From positions 1 to 9,888 of the forward strand of contig CAYTCI010000112.1 in NCBI GenBank assembly GCA_964436305.1: DNA of 9,888 nucleotides, written 5' to 3'. The notes beneath the pieces were generated by a model, which worked only from the letters and a program-made list of their open reading frames with translations, had not been told where the DNA came from and made no database searches. The position numbers and the translations under genes were made by a program. Of the stretch, positions 8,765-9,888 are shown piece after piece. Source of the DNA: JAKPUX01 sp964436305. GTDB taxonomy: Bacteria > Zhuqueibacterota > Zhuqueibacteria > Residuimicrobiales > Residuimicrobiaceae. Every line of letters starts with the position of its first letter. Within the stretch, counting starts at the first letter, position 1.

Positions 8765-9178
8765 CACACCCTTCCGAGGAGGATTTGCTGATATGGTTTC
8801 GAAGGCAGACGTTCAGGATCGGCTGAAGAAAGGATTGCCCCGGCATCGGCCGAATGGAACTTTCAGGACAAACTAAGCCTTGACTAAAAATTGACCGTAT
8901 GACACACGATAGGAATCCATGAACGGATGGGCAGCTATGGTTATCCGGATACGATCATGACGCTTTGCATAGTGGCTCCAAAATGCCAGATAAATCGCTG
9001 GCTGCCGATGAAAAACAGCTTAGGGATAGTTAACCTTTTATCAGCCTGCATCGATAATCATGCTCAATTTTTCGAAACGAGTCCCATATTGCTTTTGAGC
9101 ACGCTTATCCCTTTACCCTTGTCGTTCGGGTATGCCCGACCGGGTGTTTTTCAAAGGCAGCCGTTTTGGGCAAGTATG
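8765..9178. other. Intergenic region without a supported gene
   Basis: These 414 bases lie between the hydrolase stop and the RDD start and look more AT-rich than the flanking genes. The only long reading frame (+ strand from 8927) runs antisense through the hydrolase gene and resembles nothing. There is a 7-bp inverted repeat with a long spacer (TGCTCAA at 9061-9067, TTGAGCA at 9094-9100) and a weak 5-bp stem (TCGGG/CCCGA near 9126-9139). I see no convincing promoter, RNA gene or terminator, although a promoter for the RDD gene would be expected here. Confidence 0.6.
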
Positions 9179-9888
9179 CTAATGAGAAGTCACCCAGTTC
9201 AGGATCGGCGTCCAGACCAAGGCCTCTGCGTTGTGGGCCATGAAGAGATCGATGTGGCCGAAATCGGTTGCCTCTTCTCCAGCCGGGTGGAGCCGCACAA
9301 CCAGATTTTGCACATCCGTGCTGCCGAGGAGGGTTGTGGTATAGGGCGTGAGGTCGCCCATTCCCCCAGCGGCGGCGACGTTGAAGACGGGCACTGTGAT
9401 CAGGCTGAGATTGTCATCCCAGGGCACCGGCACCGCATCGCTTATTATGGCAGTGTAATCCAATTCAAAATGATCTGCTTCGAACGGTACCGCGTCGATT
9501 AAAAAATCAAGCATTTCATCTTTTGTGACATACTGCACATCGACCGGAAGATCAGATTCTATGATGCCGGCAAAATAGTGGAAGGTGAGCGGCGGGAGCA
9601 TGGGCATAGCAGTCAAGTATAAGGCAGCCTGAAGATTGTTGAGACCCGTAAAGATCTCTGATGCACCTGTGGGATTTTCTCGGGCCGCCTGGCCAATGGG
9701 TATCATGAGCTGCCCTTCATAGTAAGTGCCCTCATCAACCATCTTTTTATAGGACTGGTAAACTGCAGCCCAGGTATCGCGGGTAACCTGATCATTGGTC
9801 TTGAAAATACAATCAACCGGGATAAATCCCGCCACCACCCGTTTGTTCTTGGCCAGTTTGGCTTCCTTGTTCAGCAGGGCATAGCCGG
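9179..9888 (-). CDS. Probable alpha/beta hydrolase, C-terminal part (5' end outside window)
   Basis: The frame is open from the right edge to a TAG at 9179-9181, giving the last 236 residues of a longer protein. It is not a complete gene starting at the GTG at 9838: the frame continues upstream in the same style (GYALLNKEAKLAKNKRV). Recognisable are the late core strand VPVFNVAAAGGMG, the GSTDVQNLVVRLHP segment, and the C-terminal DFGHIDLFMAHNAEALVWTPILNWV. The last is typical of alpha/beta-hydrolase fold proteins, whose catalytic His sits in GHxD (here the His at 9254-9256). The nucleophile and oxyanion region lie beyond the edge, so the activity (esterase, lipase or other) cannot be named, and a signal peptide cannot be checked. 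No clear terminator follows it. The fold assignment is by motif resemblance only. Confidence 0.72.
   Translation of the reverse strand, partial: GYALLNKEAKLAKNKRVVAGFIPVDCIFKTNDQVTRDTWAAVYQSYKKMVDEGTYYEGQLMIPIGQAARENPTGASEIFTGLNNLQAALYLTAMPMLPPLTFHYFAGIIESDLPVDVQYVTKDEMLDFLIDAVPFEADHFELDYTAIISDAVPVPWDDNLSLITVPVFNVAAAGGMGDLTPYTTTLLGSTDVQNLVVRLHPAGEEATDFGHIDLFMAHNAEALVWTPILNWVTSH

Noticed and set aside
9122..9152. A short GC stem followed by a T run on the + strand, terminator-like
   Set aside because: The stem is only 5 bp, and the T run lies on the side that would serve the + strand, where no gene ends. It cannot terminate the - strand hydrolase.
8927..9502. A 191-codon + strand frame that begins in the gap and runs into the hydrolase gene
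   Set aside because: More than half is antisense to the hydrolase, which has clear motifs. The unique 5' part resembles nothing and lacks a convincing ribosome site.

Overview
The window suggests a bacterium of moderately high G+C whose secreted proteins carry C-terminal sorting tails of the type IX secretion kind. The clearest clue is the tail of the pectate-lyase-like protein (QNYPNPFNPATTIAYVLP, ending in a short basic/hydrophobic stretch). That style is common in Calditrichota, Ignavibacteria, KSB1 and related FCB-group lineages. The tandem DUF3857/transglutaminase-like proteins fit the same kind of envelope. The taxonomic placement is inferred from protein style only, not from a marker gene.

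Layout. The left edge holds the C-terminal 640 or so codons of a bifunctional catalase-peroxidase (katG, + strand). A strong hairpin with A and T tracts on its two flanks (2001-2037) ends it. Every other gene is on the - strand, so katG converges on the next gene across this bidirectional terminator. In transcription order from the right edge, the - strand genes are: the C-terminal part of a probable alpha/beta hydrolase (9179-9888, cut by the window edge); a gap of about 410 bp with no gene; a small RDD-family membrane protein (8273-8764); two adjacent exported proteins with DUF3857 and transglutaminase-like domains (6178-8124 and 4178-6154, 23 bp apart); a secreted PL9-type pectate lyase with a sorting tail (2495-4015); and a small DsrE-fold protein matching the C-terminal half of the selenium-metabolism protein YedF (2072-2404).

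How the genes may work together. The two DUF3857 proteins are almost certainly cotranscribed. The upstream copy keeps a Cys-His-Asp transglutaminase/protease-like triad, and the downstream copy appears to have lost all three residues, so a working enzyme may be paired with a non-catalytic partner in the envelope. The RDD protein just upstream could belong to the same envelope module, but a promoter-like sequence and an inverted repeat separate them. The PL9 protein would act outside the cell on pectate-like polysaccharide. KatG (peroxide defence) and the YedF-like protein (sulfur/selenium handling) are not obviously linked to the rest.

Two - strand genes have an inverted repeat directly upstream of the Shine-Dalgarno sequence, which may be a regulatory device. 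No RNA gene, CRISPR array, insertion sequence, attachment site or replication origin was seen. Nothing here is a clearly new defence or mobile system; the pseudo-enzyme pair is the most interesting lead.
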